DNA of 17,712 nucleotides, from positions 1 through 17,712 of the forward strand of contig CAZKUR010000083.1 in the NCBI GenBank assembly GCA_964556005.1, in the 5' to 3' direction. Of the stretch, positions 1-7,419 are shown in pieces; position 1 is the first letter of the stretch, and the number at the start of each line of letters is the position of its first letter. The notes beneath the pieces were generated by a model. The model was not told the DNA's origin and did not search any database. It saw only the letters and a list, made by a program, of their open reading frames with translations. The translations under genes and the position numbers were made by a program. The DNA comes from CAZKUR01 sp964556005 (GTDB taxonomy: Bacteria; Bacteroidota; Ignavibacteria; Ignavibacteriales; Ignavibacteriaceae).

Positions 1-168
1 TTTTATAATGAATCTTGTCTGCTCGTACGGATTACCTTTGCCGATTATTTTATCTCCATCAACTGCGGCAGTACCGGTAACCTCAATAAGATTTCCTATT
101 CTCACAGCACGGGAATATCCTATAATGTTTTCCCATTTAGTATCTGATAAAATGTTTTGTCTTTTCAT
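1..168 (-). CDS. RidA/YjgF-family protein, N-terminal part (cut by window edge)
   Basis: Reading the minus strand from an ATG at 168 gives 56 codons open to the window edge. The translation begins MKRQNILSDTKWENIIGYSR and continues through AVRIGNLIEVTGTAAVD to NPYEQTR. The order GYSRAVR, V-TGTAAVD, then a G-G--YEQTR block is the N-terminal pattern of the RidA (YjgF/YER057c/UK114) superfamily. Canonical members hydrolyse reactive enamine/imine intermediates from PLP enzymes, but many paralogues have other or unknown activities. The catalytic arginine of RidA proper lies beyond the visible part, so activity cannot be judged. The gene sits 22 bp downstream of the AlkD-like gene on the same strand, so co-transcription is likely; no strong Shine-Dalgarno is visible in that gap. 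Family assignment is fairly sure, subfamily not. Confidence 0.8.
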   Translation of the reverse strand, partial: MKRQNILSDTKWENIIGYSRAVRIGNLIEVTGTAAVDGDKIIGKGNPYEQTRFIIK

Positions 169-190
169 TTTACTTTAAAATAAATTAGAA

Positions 191-895
191 TTAAATTTTC
201 CCTTTCAAATATTCCTGTCTTTTCTTCTCCGGGAATTTTTCGATTGCATATCTCAGCATTGTTCTCGGCATTTTTTTATAACGCGGTTTTAAAAAATCTT
301 CTTCGGTTTTCAAGTTTCTCTTGCCTATTTCGCGAAGCATCCACCCGACACCTTTATGAATCAGGTCGTGTTCATCGTGTAAAAGTATATCGCTGATTGC
401 AAGCGTATTTTCAAATTGATTATTTTTAATAAATTGAAATGTCGAGAGAATCGATATCCGCTTTTCCCAGAGATCATTCGATTTGGCAAATTCATAAAGA
501 AGATTTTTATCTTTGTTCATTAGAAATGTCCCGATGATGTTCGGTGCGGAAAGATCAACCAAATCCCAATTGTTTATACCTTTTAAGTTTTCAAGATAAA
601 AGTTGAAAATTTTCTCCTTTAACTCATTGTCGCCTTTTTCAAATTGCAGTATTAAAATGAATAATGTTATAAGCCTTTCTTCATGGATTTTAGATGTAAT
701 TAATTTTTTTAGTTCCGGTAAAGTCAGTTCTTTATATTTCTTTGACAGTTTTCTTAGAACCGGGACTGTAATTCCTATAAACTTGTCTCCTTCTCCGTAT
801 TCGCCTTTGCCTGTTTTAAAGAAACGTTGAAGGAATTTTCCTTTTTCAATATTTGATATTTCTTGTAATTCTTTTTTTAAATCGTTTAGTTTCAA
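191..895 (-). CDS. AlkD-like DNA alkylation repair protein (HEAT-like DNA glycosylase)
   Basis: This 234-residue protein is all-helical and matches the DNA alkylation repair (AlkD/AlkC, HEAT-like repeat) family in length and motifs. Bacillus cereus AlkD excises positively charged N3- and N7-alkylpurines without flipping the base, using a Trp-Asp-Arg-Trp set. Equivalent positions appear intact here: W110 and D114 in NNWDLVDLSAPN, R146 in WEKRISIL, and W185 in KGVGWMLREIGKR. The family-typical PRTMLRYAIEKF near residue 210-221 is also present. The start is a TTG at 895; it is preceded by GGAG about ten bases upstream, and the next Met is residue 127, too late to keep the fold. Cytosolic; probably transcribed with the RidA-like gene just downstream. 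Confidence 0.9.
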   Translation of the reverse strand: MKLNDLKKELQEISNIEKGKFLQRFFKTGKGEYGEGDKFIGITVPVLRKLSKKYKELTLPELKKLITSKIHEERLITLFILILQFEKGDNELKEKIFNFYLENLKGINNWDLVDLSAPNIIGTFLMNKDKNLLYEFAKSNDLWEKRISILSTFQFIKNNQFENTLAISDILLHDEHDLIHKGVGWMLREIGKRNLKTEEDFLKPRYKKMPRTMLRYAIEKFPEKKRQEYLKGKI

Positions 896-945
896 TTCAC
901 TTATACTCCTCTATTTGAAAACTCGAGTGGCTGACCAAAAAGTCC

Positions 946-975
946 GTCGACCTCGTCAGGTCGACGAGACCTGAC
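946..975. repeat. Nested inverted repeats beside dispersed repeat copy 1
   Basis: GTCGACCT (946-953) pairs with AGGTCGAC (958-965) across a 4-base loop. Overlapping it, GTCAGGTC (955-962) pairs with GACCTGAC (968-975). The two hairpins are mutually exclusive. A related GACCT/AGGTC hairpin lies inside repeat copy 2 (8781-8816), so this piece may belong to the same element in rearranged order. It lies 10 bases outside the copy 1 boundary. No function is evident beyond possible secondary structure in the transcript. Confidence 0.6.
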
Positions 976-985
976 TGGTAATTTC

Positions 986-1150
986 GTCATCACGAGCGAA
1001 GCGAAGTGATCTCACTTCTGCATAAAAATAAAAGATTGTCCGCCAACCTAAGGGTTGGTAAACCTTCGGCGAGATCTCGTCCGCCTTTTAAGCGAGATCT
1101 CGTCTTTGACGGTCAAAGCGGGCTTCACTCGAAGACTCGTTCGCAATGAC
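986..1150. repeat. Dispersed palindromic repeat, copy 1 (MITE/REP-like)
   Basis: This is a 165-bp non-coding element. The ends are imperfect inverted repeats: GTCATCACGAGCG at 986 against the reverse complement of CGTTCGCAATGAC ending at 1150 (10 of 13 match). It shares blocks in the same order with 8771-8936: GAAGTGATCT, AAGATTGTCCGC (1032-1043), GGCGAGATCTC (1068-1078), CGGGCTTCAC (1119-1128) and TTCGCAATGAC. Internally it is full of palindromes: CCAACC/GGTTGG (1043-1058), CGAGATCTCG twice (1070-1079 and 1093-1102) and CTTTGAC-G-GTCAAAG (1104-1118). There is no ORF or transposase in it. It follows the stop of the 598-residue hydrolase gene by 33 bp, so it would be transcribed as that gene's 3' end and might terminate it. 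Confidence 0.8.
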
Positions 1151-1183
1151 TTTATTCTTCTTTTGGGTCACACACGAGACTTT

Positions 1184-2980
1184 TTACTTGCTGCCGGTAA
1201 TCTTTATTATCCAATCGCCAATTATCTTCAGTGCTTTCGGAGAGAATGTTTCTTCTATCTGTGCATATTCGTTCGGCGAACCTGTCTTTGCATCCTGGAA
1301 TAAATGATTTAATCCCGGTAATTCTTTTACTTCAAAATTTTTGTTGCCGCCTTTCTCCAAGGCATCTTTAATAGACGGAATATTTTCTTCAGCAGGAACC
1401 TGCAGATCTTTCGAGCCGATTAATGCCAGTACAGGGCATTTCACTTTTTCCAAAGCCGGAATAGGATCGTATGAAATAAAATAGCGGAACCACGGACTTA
1501 ATATCTGTTTAATACGCATTTTGCTGAATGATTCTTCGCTGCCCACATCCTTCTTTTCCGCATCGCTTAATTTATCATAAAAATCACTGAACAATTTTTC
1601 TAATTTTTCATGGGCTTCAACGGAATCTTTTGAGTTTACAACTACTTCATAAACTTTTCTGTTAAAATTAATATCTCTCGAAATATTTTCTTCCGATTCG
1701 CCCATTGATTTTTCGATTGCAGCAGTTTGTAATATGAGAATAGAGTCTCCTCTTAATCCGGGGCCTGCCAATAAAACAATAAATGCGACATCTTTGGTTT
1801 CGTCCGCAACCATCGGTGCAATTTCTCCGCCTTCGCTATGACCGATCAACCCAATATCTTTGGGATTTATTTCCTTTACGGTTTTTAAATATTCCACGCC
1901 TGCAAGAGCATCTGATGCAAAATCCTTAGTTGTTGCTTCGGAAAAATTACCTGTAGATTTTCCGACTCCTCTATCATCTACCCGGAGAACAGCAATTCCT
2001 CTTCGGCTTAAATAATCGGCAATAACAAGAAACGGTTTGTGCCCCATAATTTCTTCATCTCTGTTTTGCGGGCCCGAACCAGTTATTAAAAGAACAGCAG
2101 GAAAAGGGCCCCCTGTTTTCGGATAAGTTAATGTTCCTGTTAAAGTAATTTCAGCGGATTTATTTTCGAAAGTAACATCCTCCGAATAGTACGGAAAAGG
2201 CGGCTCTGGTTCCTGCGGTCGTTTATATTCTATCGGTTTAAAATTTTTTTTTAATAAAACCGGGATTGATTTTCCACCCTGACTCCAGGCACCTTTTATC
2301 GTGAGGCTGTCTTTTATTAAGTCACCATCATAACTTCCGCCGATTGAACTTACATCCAATGTAATTTTTCCATCTTTGTATTTTACAGAAGAAACAGGAA
2401 TTCCTTTTGCTCCCTGATCAGGGCTGTCCATAGTAGCAGTTAATGTTCCGTCTTCATTTTCTTTAATATGAAAGACAATTCTAAGCTCAATTCCGGAAAC
2501 ATTAAGCTTTCCGAGCCAGTTTCCGAGCAGCGCTTCTTTATCGGCTTTATTAATAGGCTGCGATTTTGTTTCCTCTTTTTGTTTGGTTTTTTCAGATTCT
2601 TTAGTTTTTGTAAGAACAAGAGGAAAAGACATACCTGATTGATGCCATGTACCAGATATAGATGAATTATCGGGATTTAATTTGCCATCGTAAAATCCTC
2701 TGACAGCTTTTATAACCAGCCTAATATTTCCCTCATTAGAAATAACCGAATCAACCGGAATGCCGTTTGCACCCTGGTCAGGGCTGTCCATTGTTCCCGA
2801 TAAAGTTCCGTCATCATTTTTGTTTATGTGAAAAACGATTCTTAATTCGGTTCCCTGGACTTTGAGCTTGCCGAGCCATGTTCCGGAAATTTCATCATTC
2901 GGATTGGTAAGATTCTTTGCAAATAATCGGAATGAAAACGCAATTAATATTACAGCTAAAAACGTACATAGATTTTTCAT
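1184..2980 (-). CDS. Secreted alpha/beta hydrolase with two tandem N-terminal domains
   Basis: The 598-residue product has a cleavable-type signal peptide (residues 1-21, hydrophobic core CTFLAVILIAFSF). Two copies of a roughly 95-residue beta-rich domain follow at 32-126 and 152-245, joined by a Lys/Glu-rich linker (126-150). Landmarks recur at an exact 120-residue spacing: WLGKL (35, 155), RIVFHI (47, 167), MDSPDQGA (64, 184). The C-terminal part (about 268-598) is an alpha/beta hydrolase: GSGPQNRDEE oxyanion region (301-310), DDRGVGKS (335-342), nucleophile elbow GHSEGG with S382, acid D525 in GSKDLQVP and H559 in GLNHLF. Substrate is unknown; esterase or peptidase activity is plausible. 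The start has GGAG eight bases upstream. In related Bacteroidota-type proteins I recall only one copy of the N-terminal domain, so the duplication looks unusual. Confidence 0.88.
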   Translation of the reverse strand: MKNLCTFLAVILIAFSFRLFAKNLTNPNDEISGTWLGKLKVQGTELRIVFHINKNDDGTLSGTMDSPDQGANGIPVDSVISNEGNIRLVIKAVRGFYDGKLNPDNSSISGTWHQSGMSFPLVLTKTKESEKTKQKEETKSQPINKADKEALLGNWLGKLNVSGIELRIVFHIKENEDGTLTATMDSPDQGAKGIPVSSVKYKDGKITLDVSSIGGSYDGDLIKDSLTIKGAWSQGGKSIPVLLKKNFKPIEYKRPQEPEPPFPYYSEDVTFENKSAEITLTGTLTYPKTGGPFPAVLLITGSGPQNRDEEIMGHKPFLVIADYLSRRGIAVLRVDDRGVGKSTGNFSEATTKDFASDALAGVEYLKTVKEINPKDIGLIGHSEGGEIAPMVADETKDVAFIVLLAGPGLRGDSILILQTAAIEKSMGESEENISRDINFNRKVYEVVVNSKDSVEAHEKLEKLFSDFYDKLSDAEKKDVGSEESFSKMRIKQILSPWFRYFISYDPIPALEKVKCPVLALIGSKDLQVPAEENIPSIKDALEKGGNKNFEVKELPGLNHLFQDAKTGSPNEYAQIEETFSPKALKIIGDWIIKITGSK

Positions 2981-3019
2981 AAATTATTCTCCATTTAATT
3001 CAGTATAAAAAAATAAATT

Positions 3020-3691
3020 TTATAAATCCGGGTTCTTTTGATTTCCTTCTTTTTGTAATTTTTTAAATAAAAAATACGGATAAATAAATGCAGTGTATAA
3101 TACCAACGGAGAAAGTATAACTATTAATGAAATAAACAGTTTAACTTTCAGCAATGTTAAAATAATTATTAAAATTCCTGCGGCGACAAATAAGCTTCCC
3201 GAAATTCGGTGAGTTCTATACCAGACAACATCCGAAGCAAGTGTCCAGGGCGAACGAATTCCGAAGAAAAAATTCCTCGGAAGCTTCGGCAGGTAATTGC
3301 CAAGTAAAACAAATAAAAGACCAAAGCCGACTCCGAATAAATCGCTTCTAAAAACATTTTCTTTTGCGGATACAATTATTATTATCATCATAAAAACCGT
3401 AAATCCAATTGCAAGATCTCTGAACAGTAAAAAAACATTGTAACTTTTTGCAATTTTCTTTTTGAACGGATCGATAAAAGGTATAAATGTAAGTAGAAAG
3501 TATAAAACTATTGGAATTCCAATATTCAACAATATTAACGTTAACTTTGACGAATATCCGTTTGGTTCACCGTCTGCATTAAAATGTGTTGCAACTGTTT
3601 GAGGCAGGGTAGGATAATAATACAGCCCTATTATTATTGATAGAATAATTAGAACTATAGCAAAAATATCCCGTCCGAAACTCCATTTCAT
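3020..3691 (-). CDS. sdpI: SdpI-like membrane protein (DUF1648 plus SdpI domains)
   Basis: This integral membrane protein of 223 residues has about six hydrophobic segments (roughly 9-27, 50-70, 88-108, 118-132, 164-182, 185-207). The N-terminal third carries the DUF1648 signature LPQTVATHFNADGEPNGY (29-46). The second half carries the SdpI signature LGNYLPKLPRNFFFGIR followed by SPWTLASDVVWYRTHRISG (130-165). In Bacillus subtilis SdpI gives immunity to the killing peptide SdpC and sequesters the repressor SdpR at the membrane. Most SdpI-like proteins in other phyla have no assigned substrate. The gene starts 4 bp after the ArsR-type gene ends, and its GGA ribosome binding site lies in the last codons of that gene, so the two are translationally coupled. 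No sdpABC toxin genes are visible nearby. Confidence 0.87.
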   Translation of the reverse strand: MKWSFGRDIFAIVLIILSIIIGLYYYPTLPQTVATHFNADGEPNGYSSKLTLILLNIGIPIVLYFLLTFIPFIDPFKKKIAKSYNVFLLFRDLAIGFTVFMMIIIIVSAKENVFRSDLFGVGFGLLFVLLGNYLPKLPRNFFFGIRSPWTLASDVVWYRTHRISGSLFVAAGILIIILTLLKVKLFISLIVILSPLVLYTAFIYPYFLFKKLQKEGNQKNPDL

Positions 3692-3695
3692 CTTT

Positions 3696-3965
3696 TTAAT
3701 TTCCTTTTTTAATTTGAATCAAATATTCTAAAGCCATATCGAACACGGACATATTGAGTGAATAACGTATAAATTGACCTTCGCGCTCACCGGAAATTAC
3801 ACCTGCTCTTTTTAATATATCGAGATGATGCGAAAGGGTTGGCTGAGAGGTCTTAATTTCTTCTAAAAGTTCGCTTGGTGTTTTAGCTTTATCTTTTAAA
3901 CACTGAAGAATTTCTCTTCTCGTCGGATCAGAAAGTGCTTTAAAAAATTCCGTGAATTGCTTCAT
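3696..3965 (-). CDS. sdpR: ArsR-family winged-helix repressor, SdpR-like
   Basis: The 89-residue protein has the short ArsR/SmtB layout: FFKALSDPTRREILQCL (7-23), a recognition helix in KTSQPTLSHHLDILKRAGVI (38-57), and a wing around 58-70 (GEREGQFIRYSL). There is no ELCVCDL-type metal site and only one cysteine (C22), so it is unlikely to sense thiophilic metals in the ArsR way. The pairing with an SdpI-like gene immediately downstream matches SdpR, an autorepressor inactivated when membrane SdpI captures it. A perfect 9-6-9 dyad lies 4 bp upstream of the start codon and is the obvious autoregulatory site. There is no Shine-Dalgarno upstream of the ATG. Confidence 0.87.
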   Translation of the reverse strand: MKQFTEFFKALSDPTRREILQCLKDKAKTPSELLEEIKTSQPTLSHHLDILKRAGVISGEREGQFIRYSLNMSVFDMALEYLIQIKKGN

Positions 3966-3969
3966 ATAA

Positions 3970-3993
3970 ATATATGTACAAATTTACATATAT
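3970..3993 (-). promoter_or_regulatory. Candidate sdpR operator overlapping a promoter box
   Basis: ATATATGTA and TACATATAT form a perfect 9-bp dyad around the spacer CAAATT, ending 4 bp before the sdpR start codon. ArsR-family dimers typically bind such AT-rich dyads. On the minus strand the centre reads TAAATTTG (3986 down to 3979), which fits the Bacteroidota -7 consensus TAnnTTTG. If it is used, transcription would begin only a few bases before the ATG, giving a near-leaderless message. No convincing -33 box is seen at the usual distance, and use of this consensus in this lineage is an assumption. The dyad is directly visible; the roles are inferred. Confidence 0.55.
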
Positions 3994-4091
3994 CTATATA
4001 ATATTTATAAATGTAATAATCAAGCAATGCTAAATAAAGCAATAATTAGAGGGAAATTATTAGCCGGTTTATAAACGGTTTATGATTTTGG

Positions 4092-4495
4092 TTATTTGCT
4101 TTTTGTATTTTCCCAGAGTTCAATAGAATTTCAATCGGGATCATTAATCTATGCGAATTTTCCTTCCGGATAATTATCAATTCCCTTCACTTTGATTTTC
4201 AAACTTTTAAGATGTTTGACCGTTTTCTTTAGATTATTCACCCGGAAATTTATGCAAAATATTTTCTCTTTAACTTCGGGGCGTTCTTTCGATTTAATGA
4301 TTGACAATACCGTAAAATATTTTTTTGCGGCATTCCTTTCATCGCGGTACTTAAAAATTAAATAGTATGTCCCGTATTCCTTTGAATGCCCGAAGTTTAT
4401 ACCGCGGAGTTTGAAATACCACTTTTCCAATTTCCCCGGATTTTTAGAAAAAAGAAAACTCCGCCGATAGCTTTTACAAAATTAATTTTATTCAT
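4092..4495 (-). pseudogene. Degenerate VOC-superfamily (glyoxalase-like) gene
   Basis: An ATG at 4495 begins MNKINFVKAIGGVFFF, then the frame breaks in the A6/T6 run at 4448-4453. Adding one base restores SKNPGKLEKWYFK and the rest of a glyoxalase/bleomycin-resistance (VOC) fold. The second frame runs through EKEKIFCINFRVNN-like text to GIDNYPEGKFA, meets TAG at 4149-4151 where family members usually have Trp, continues INDPD, meets TGA at 4131-4133 where they have Gly, and ends NSIELWENTKSK at 4092. The expected C-terminal motif is WIxDPDGNxIELWE. One frameshift and two nonsense codons make this a dead gene rather than a sequencing slip. The intact protein would have been about 134 residues. 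It lies 21 bp downstream of the hydrolase gene at 4517 and may once have been co-transcribed with it. Confidence 0.85.
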
Positions 4496-4516
4496 TGTTG
4501 AATTCCTTATTTGTTT

Positions 4517-5374
4517 TCATTTCAAATTGCAAAACTCAATTATTGCCTTTGATGTTTTTTGAGGATATTCTTCCTGCGGCGCATGTCCGCAATTTGAAAT
4601 TATTTCCAATTGAGAATCTTTTATTTCGGAATGCAATTTATCAGCGTGTTCTTTGGGAATTAAAGGATCCTCGTCTCCCCAAATAATTAATGTTTCCGCT
4701 TGTATTTTATCAAGATTCGGCACAACCATGTTTATTAATTCCGGGTACATCTTTCTTGCGGTTTCTACATAAGAATGTTCAGAACCTACTGTTTTCATAA
4801 ACTTTGCATAATTATTTATTCTTTTTTTATCAATTGCTTCTTTGTTTACGAACATTCTTTTTAGAGAAATTTTTGCAATTACTGAAGGTGATACAAACTT
4901 CAGCAATAAATATTTTATTAACGGCTCTTTACTTCTGAATATAATTATTGGGAGTTTTTCAATATGTACGGCAGCATCTATTATTATAATTTTACTAATT
5001 AAATATTCTTTATTCATTTCTTTTAACTTTAAATAAGTTAAAAGAACAATTCCTCCGCCGTAAGAATGCCCGGCCAAAATTATTTTTTTCAAATTCAAAT
5101 ATTCAATAAATGAGATAACAATTTCAGCATGATCTTCAGGCGAGTAGTTATGATCTTTCGTTCTCGAAGAATATCCGAAACCTTTAAGGTCAATAAAAAT
5201 TAATTCCGCTGAAGATTTGAGTTCATCTTTAATATCGTACCAGGTAAAGTGGGAAGATCCGTAACCATGAAGGAATAAAATTTTTGTTTCGCTTTTACCA
5301 TGAACTTCGTAATAAATTTTTTCTTTACCGGAATAATGAAAAAAATCTTTTTTTAAGGAGATACTTTTATTCAT
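4517..5374 (-). CDS. Alpha/beta-fold hydrolase, cytosolic
   Basis: This is a classic single-domain alpha/beta hydrolase of 285 residues from the ATG at 5374. A TTG at 5395 would add seven residues, but the ATG has AGG a few bases upstream and is preferred. Counting from the TTG version, motifs are FLHGYGSSHFTW (41-52, oxyanion region), DLKGFGYSS (69-77), nucleophile elbow GHSYGG with S111, acid D243 in GDEDPLIP, and H271 in NCGHAPQEEYP. There is no signal peptide. The segment at about 147-205 forms the variable lid. The fold is certain, the substrate unknown; C-C bond hydrolases, haloperoxidase-like enzymes and esterases all look like this. The dead VOC gene lies directly downstream. Confidence 0.9.
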   Translation of the reverse strand: MNKSISLKKDFFHYSGKEKIYYEVHGKSETKILFLHGYGSSHFTWYDIKDELKSSAELIFIDLKGFGYSSRTKDHNYSPEDHAEIVISFIEYLNLKKIILAGHSYGGGIVLLTYLKLKEMNKEYLISKIIIIDAAVHIEKLPIIIFRSKEPLIKYLLLKFVSPSVIAKISLKRMFVNKEAIDKKRINNYAKFMKTVGSEHSYVETARKMYPELINMVVPNLDKIQAETLIIWGDEDPLIPKEHADKLHSEIKDSQLEIISNCGHAPQEEYPQKTSKAIIEFCNLK

Positions 5375-5503
5375 GAACCTATCTGAAGAAGTCAAAAATA
5401 TTAATTAATGTTTCGATACAAACAAAACTAAAATAATAGTTCTAATTAAAATATTTAAAGCAGGCTCACAAATAAAATATTGGTAAACAGCGATTATATG
5501 TGA

Positions 5504-7252
5504 TCATTTAAGGAGAATCATTTTTTTTACTTTGTACAATTTATCCGATGCAAGTTTATTATCTTCGTTATCAAACGATATTTTGTAAAAATATACGCCG
5601 CTCGGCAAACTTTCTGCATTAAAAACAGCTTCATAATTCCCGGCGACTTTATATTCATCTACTAAAGTTTTAACTATCCTTCCAAGTACGTCGTAAACAA
5701 TTAATTTTACATGAGCAGATTTCGCCAATGAATAGGAGATAACAGTAGCAGAATTAAAGGGGTTTGGATAATTTTGCCGTAGAATATAATTATTAGGCCC
5801 TTCAGGAATTTTTTGATGAGGCGGATTGTTAGGTGTAAGAACCTGACCGGAAGTCATTGCGCTAACAAAAGCATTAAAAAGCAAAGAAGCATACGAAGCA
5901 TTTTGCTTCATATAAGAAACACTTGCAAGATGATTGTTTCCAATACCGCCTGCTAAAGCAATAACTACTTCTGCAGTATCGCCAAGTTTCAAATTAAACG
6001 GTCCGGTTACCATCATAATTCTTCTATCACCTGGCCCATCTACATTACCATCTATTTTGCCTGTTTGAGTGAGCGGGTTACCATCCAGCAGGTAAACGCC
6101 ATTGGACGTGTAATCTGCAACGCTGGAAGGAAATGTGATTGCAGCCGGATAAGATGGACGCGGTAAATATCCTCTCATTAAATTATAAAACTGCAACTTT
6201 CCATTAGGACTAAAATCAGGATCCGCCCATGTCGCCCCGGAACCGAAGTAAATAAAAGAGCTTAGATTTTTTCTATTTACATATTTGCGGCCTTTTTTCC
6301 ATTTAAAGTTAAAGATTGCACTGTCATTCGGATTACCGGTATTTTCGGATACTCCTTGAATAAAACTGTAACCAACCGCAGGCGGAATTAATCCGAAATT
6401 ACTATAAATTTTATCCAAATTACCGGCATTATAAGCAAATCCCAAATTCAGAGTTGTATCGCAGCCGGCAAAATCATCTACTCCATAACCGATATCCGTA
6501 TCGGACCATTGAACGATATACATGCTGTCGATTTTAGCGTTCGGGGGAGAGAAAGGTAAACCTTTATAGATAATATCTACTTTTTTAAATATAAAATTCC
6601 CGAGCGAGTCTGTAGGATAATATCCCCAATATGTTTCTTGAATTTCCAAACCAATAGGCTGTGAACCATAAAGTTCGTTAGAAAGTGAATCGTTGTAATC
6701 TATCCAGATTGTTTGTACGGCGCCGGGTACACCTGGAATATCGATACCGGGTTCATATTTACCGTCTTTATTTTTATCATAAAACGGTGCACCCTTATTT
6801 GCAGGCCATTCATCCCAGTCTTTTTTGTATTGCGTCTTTATTTCATCTATGTCCTCAGTAGAAACTTGAGATATATCTTTATTAAAAAAGTCTGCAGCAT
6901 CGAGAGTAAGGTCTGCGGTAGAGTAATCATATCTAACTCGATATAATCTAGTTATTGGAGAGCAGCCTGAACCATAGTTATTACCATTGACCCGGACAAG
7001 AGGTAACTGCCCGTCATTTACAAGTCCTCCCCAAAGAATACCTTCCGAAAAAATTACTCCTGCATTAACTCCATTTGGATAAGCCCCGTTCCAGTTTGAT
7101 GAATCGACGACCCAATCATGAAACCCATTGTTCGCGACCCATGTTGTTATATTGCCGACATCGATTAAACTTTGCTTTGGATTTTGCGCATTTGCTTGTG
7201 AGAATATTAGGAAAGAAACAGCTAAAAATTTAGAGCAGTATTTAATATTCAT
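5504..7252 (-). CDS. Secreted protein with C-terminal type IX secretion sorting domain
   Basis: The preferred start is the ATG at 7252 (582 residues), because GGAGGG lies at 7260-7265 with a 7-base spacer and the protein then begins with a good signal peptide (1-22, ending SQANAQ). A longer reading from 7315 would bury the signal. The body (about 25-485) is rich in Gly, Asn, Asp and aromatic residues, with a calcium-loop-like DKNKDGKYEPGID at 159-171. The last 95 residues (488-582) are a type A sorting domain: NYPNPFN, SYSLAKSAHVKLIVYDVLG, AGNYEAVF, LPSGVYFYKI. This domain directs cargo through the type IX secretion system to the cell surface or medium. The body is an uncharacterised type and I do not recognise an enzyme in it. 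Confidence 0.87.
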   Translation of the reverse strand: MNIKYCSKFLAVSFLIFSQANAQNPKQSLIDVGNITTWVANNGFHDWVVDSSNWNGAYPNGVNAGVIFSEGILWGGLVNDGQLPLVRVNGNNYGSGCSPITRLYRVRYDYSTADLTLDAADFFNKDISQVSTEDIDEIKTQYKKDWDEWPANKGAPFYDKNKDGKYEPGIDIPGVPGAVQTIWIDYNDSLSNELYGSQPIGLEIQETYWGYYPTDSLGNFIFKKVDIIYKGLPFSPPNAKIDSMYIVQWSDTDIGYGVDDFAGCDTTLNLGFAYNAGNLDKIYSNFGLIPPAVGYSFIQGVSENTGNPNDSAIFNFKWKKGRKYVNRKNLSSFIYFGSGATWADPDFSPNGKLQFYNLMRGYLPRPSYPAAITFPSSVADYTSNGVYLLDGNPLTQTGKIDGNVDGPGDRRIMMVTGPFNLKLGDTAEVVIALAGGIGNNHLASVSYMKQNASYASLLFNAFVSAMTSGQVLTPNNPPHQKIPEGPNNYILRQNYPNPFNSATVISYSLAKSAHVKLIVYDVLGRIVKTLVDEYKVAGNYEAVFNAESLPSGVYFYKISFDNEDNKLASDKLYKVKKMILLK

Positions 7253-7419
7253 TTTTATTCCCTCCAGAAGAAACTCTTTGTCATATAATGTAACTTTTTT
7301 CCCCCTAAATAACAATCTTTTATTTCGATCTTTAAAAAAATGAATATAACGAAGATGTTATTAAATTCTATTTACATTTAGAAATAATTTCATATTAAAA
7401 AATATGATCGCTTACCGCA

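Noticed and set aside
3020..3965. Complete SDP-type toxin-immunity (cannibalism) system
   Set aside because: Only the SdpR and SdpI-like genes are present; neighbours are a hydrolase and a dead VOC gene, with no sdpABC-like toxin or maturation genes.
4131..4151. Stop codon recoding (TGA as Gly, TAG as Trp) in the VOC gene
   Set aside because: TGA stands where a Gly is expected, which recalls the Gracilibacteria code, but all other genes read cleanly with standard stops, TAG is also hit, and a frameshift is present too. Decay explains everything.
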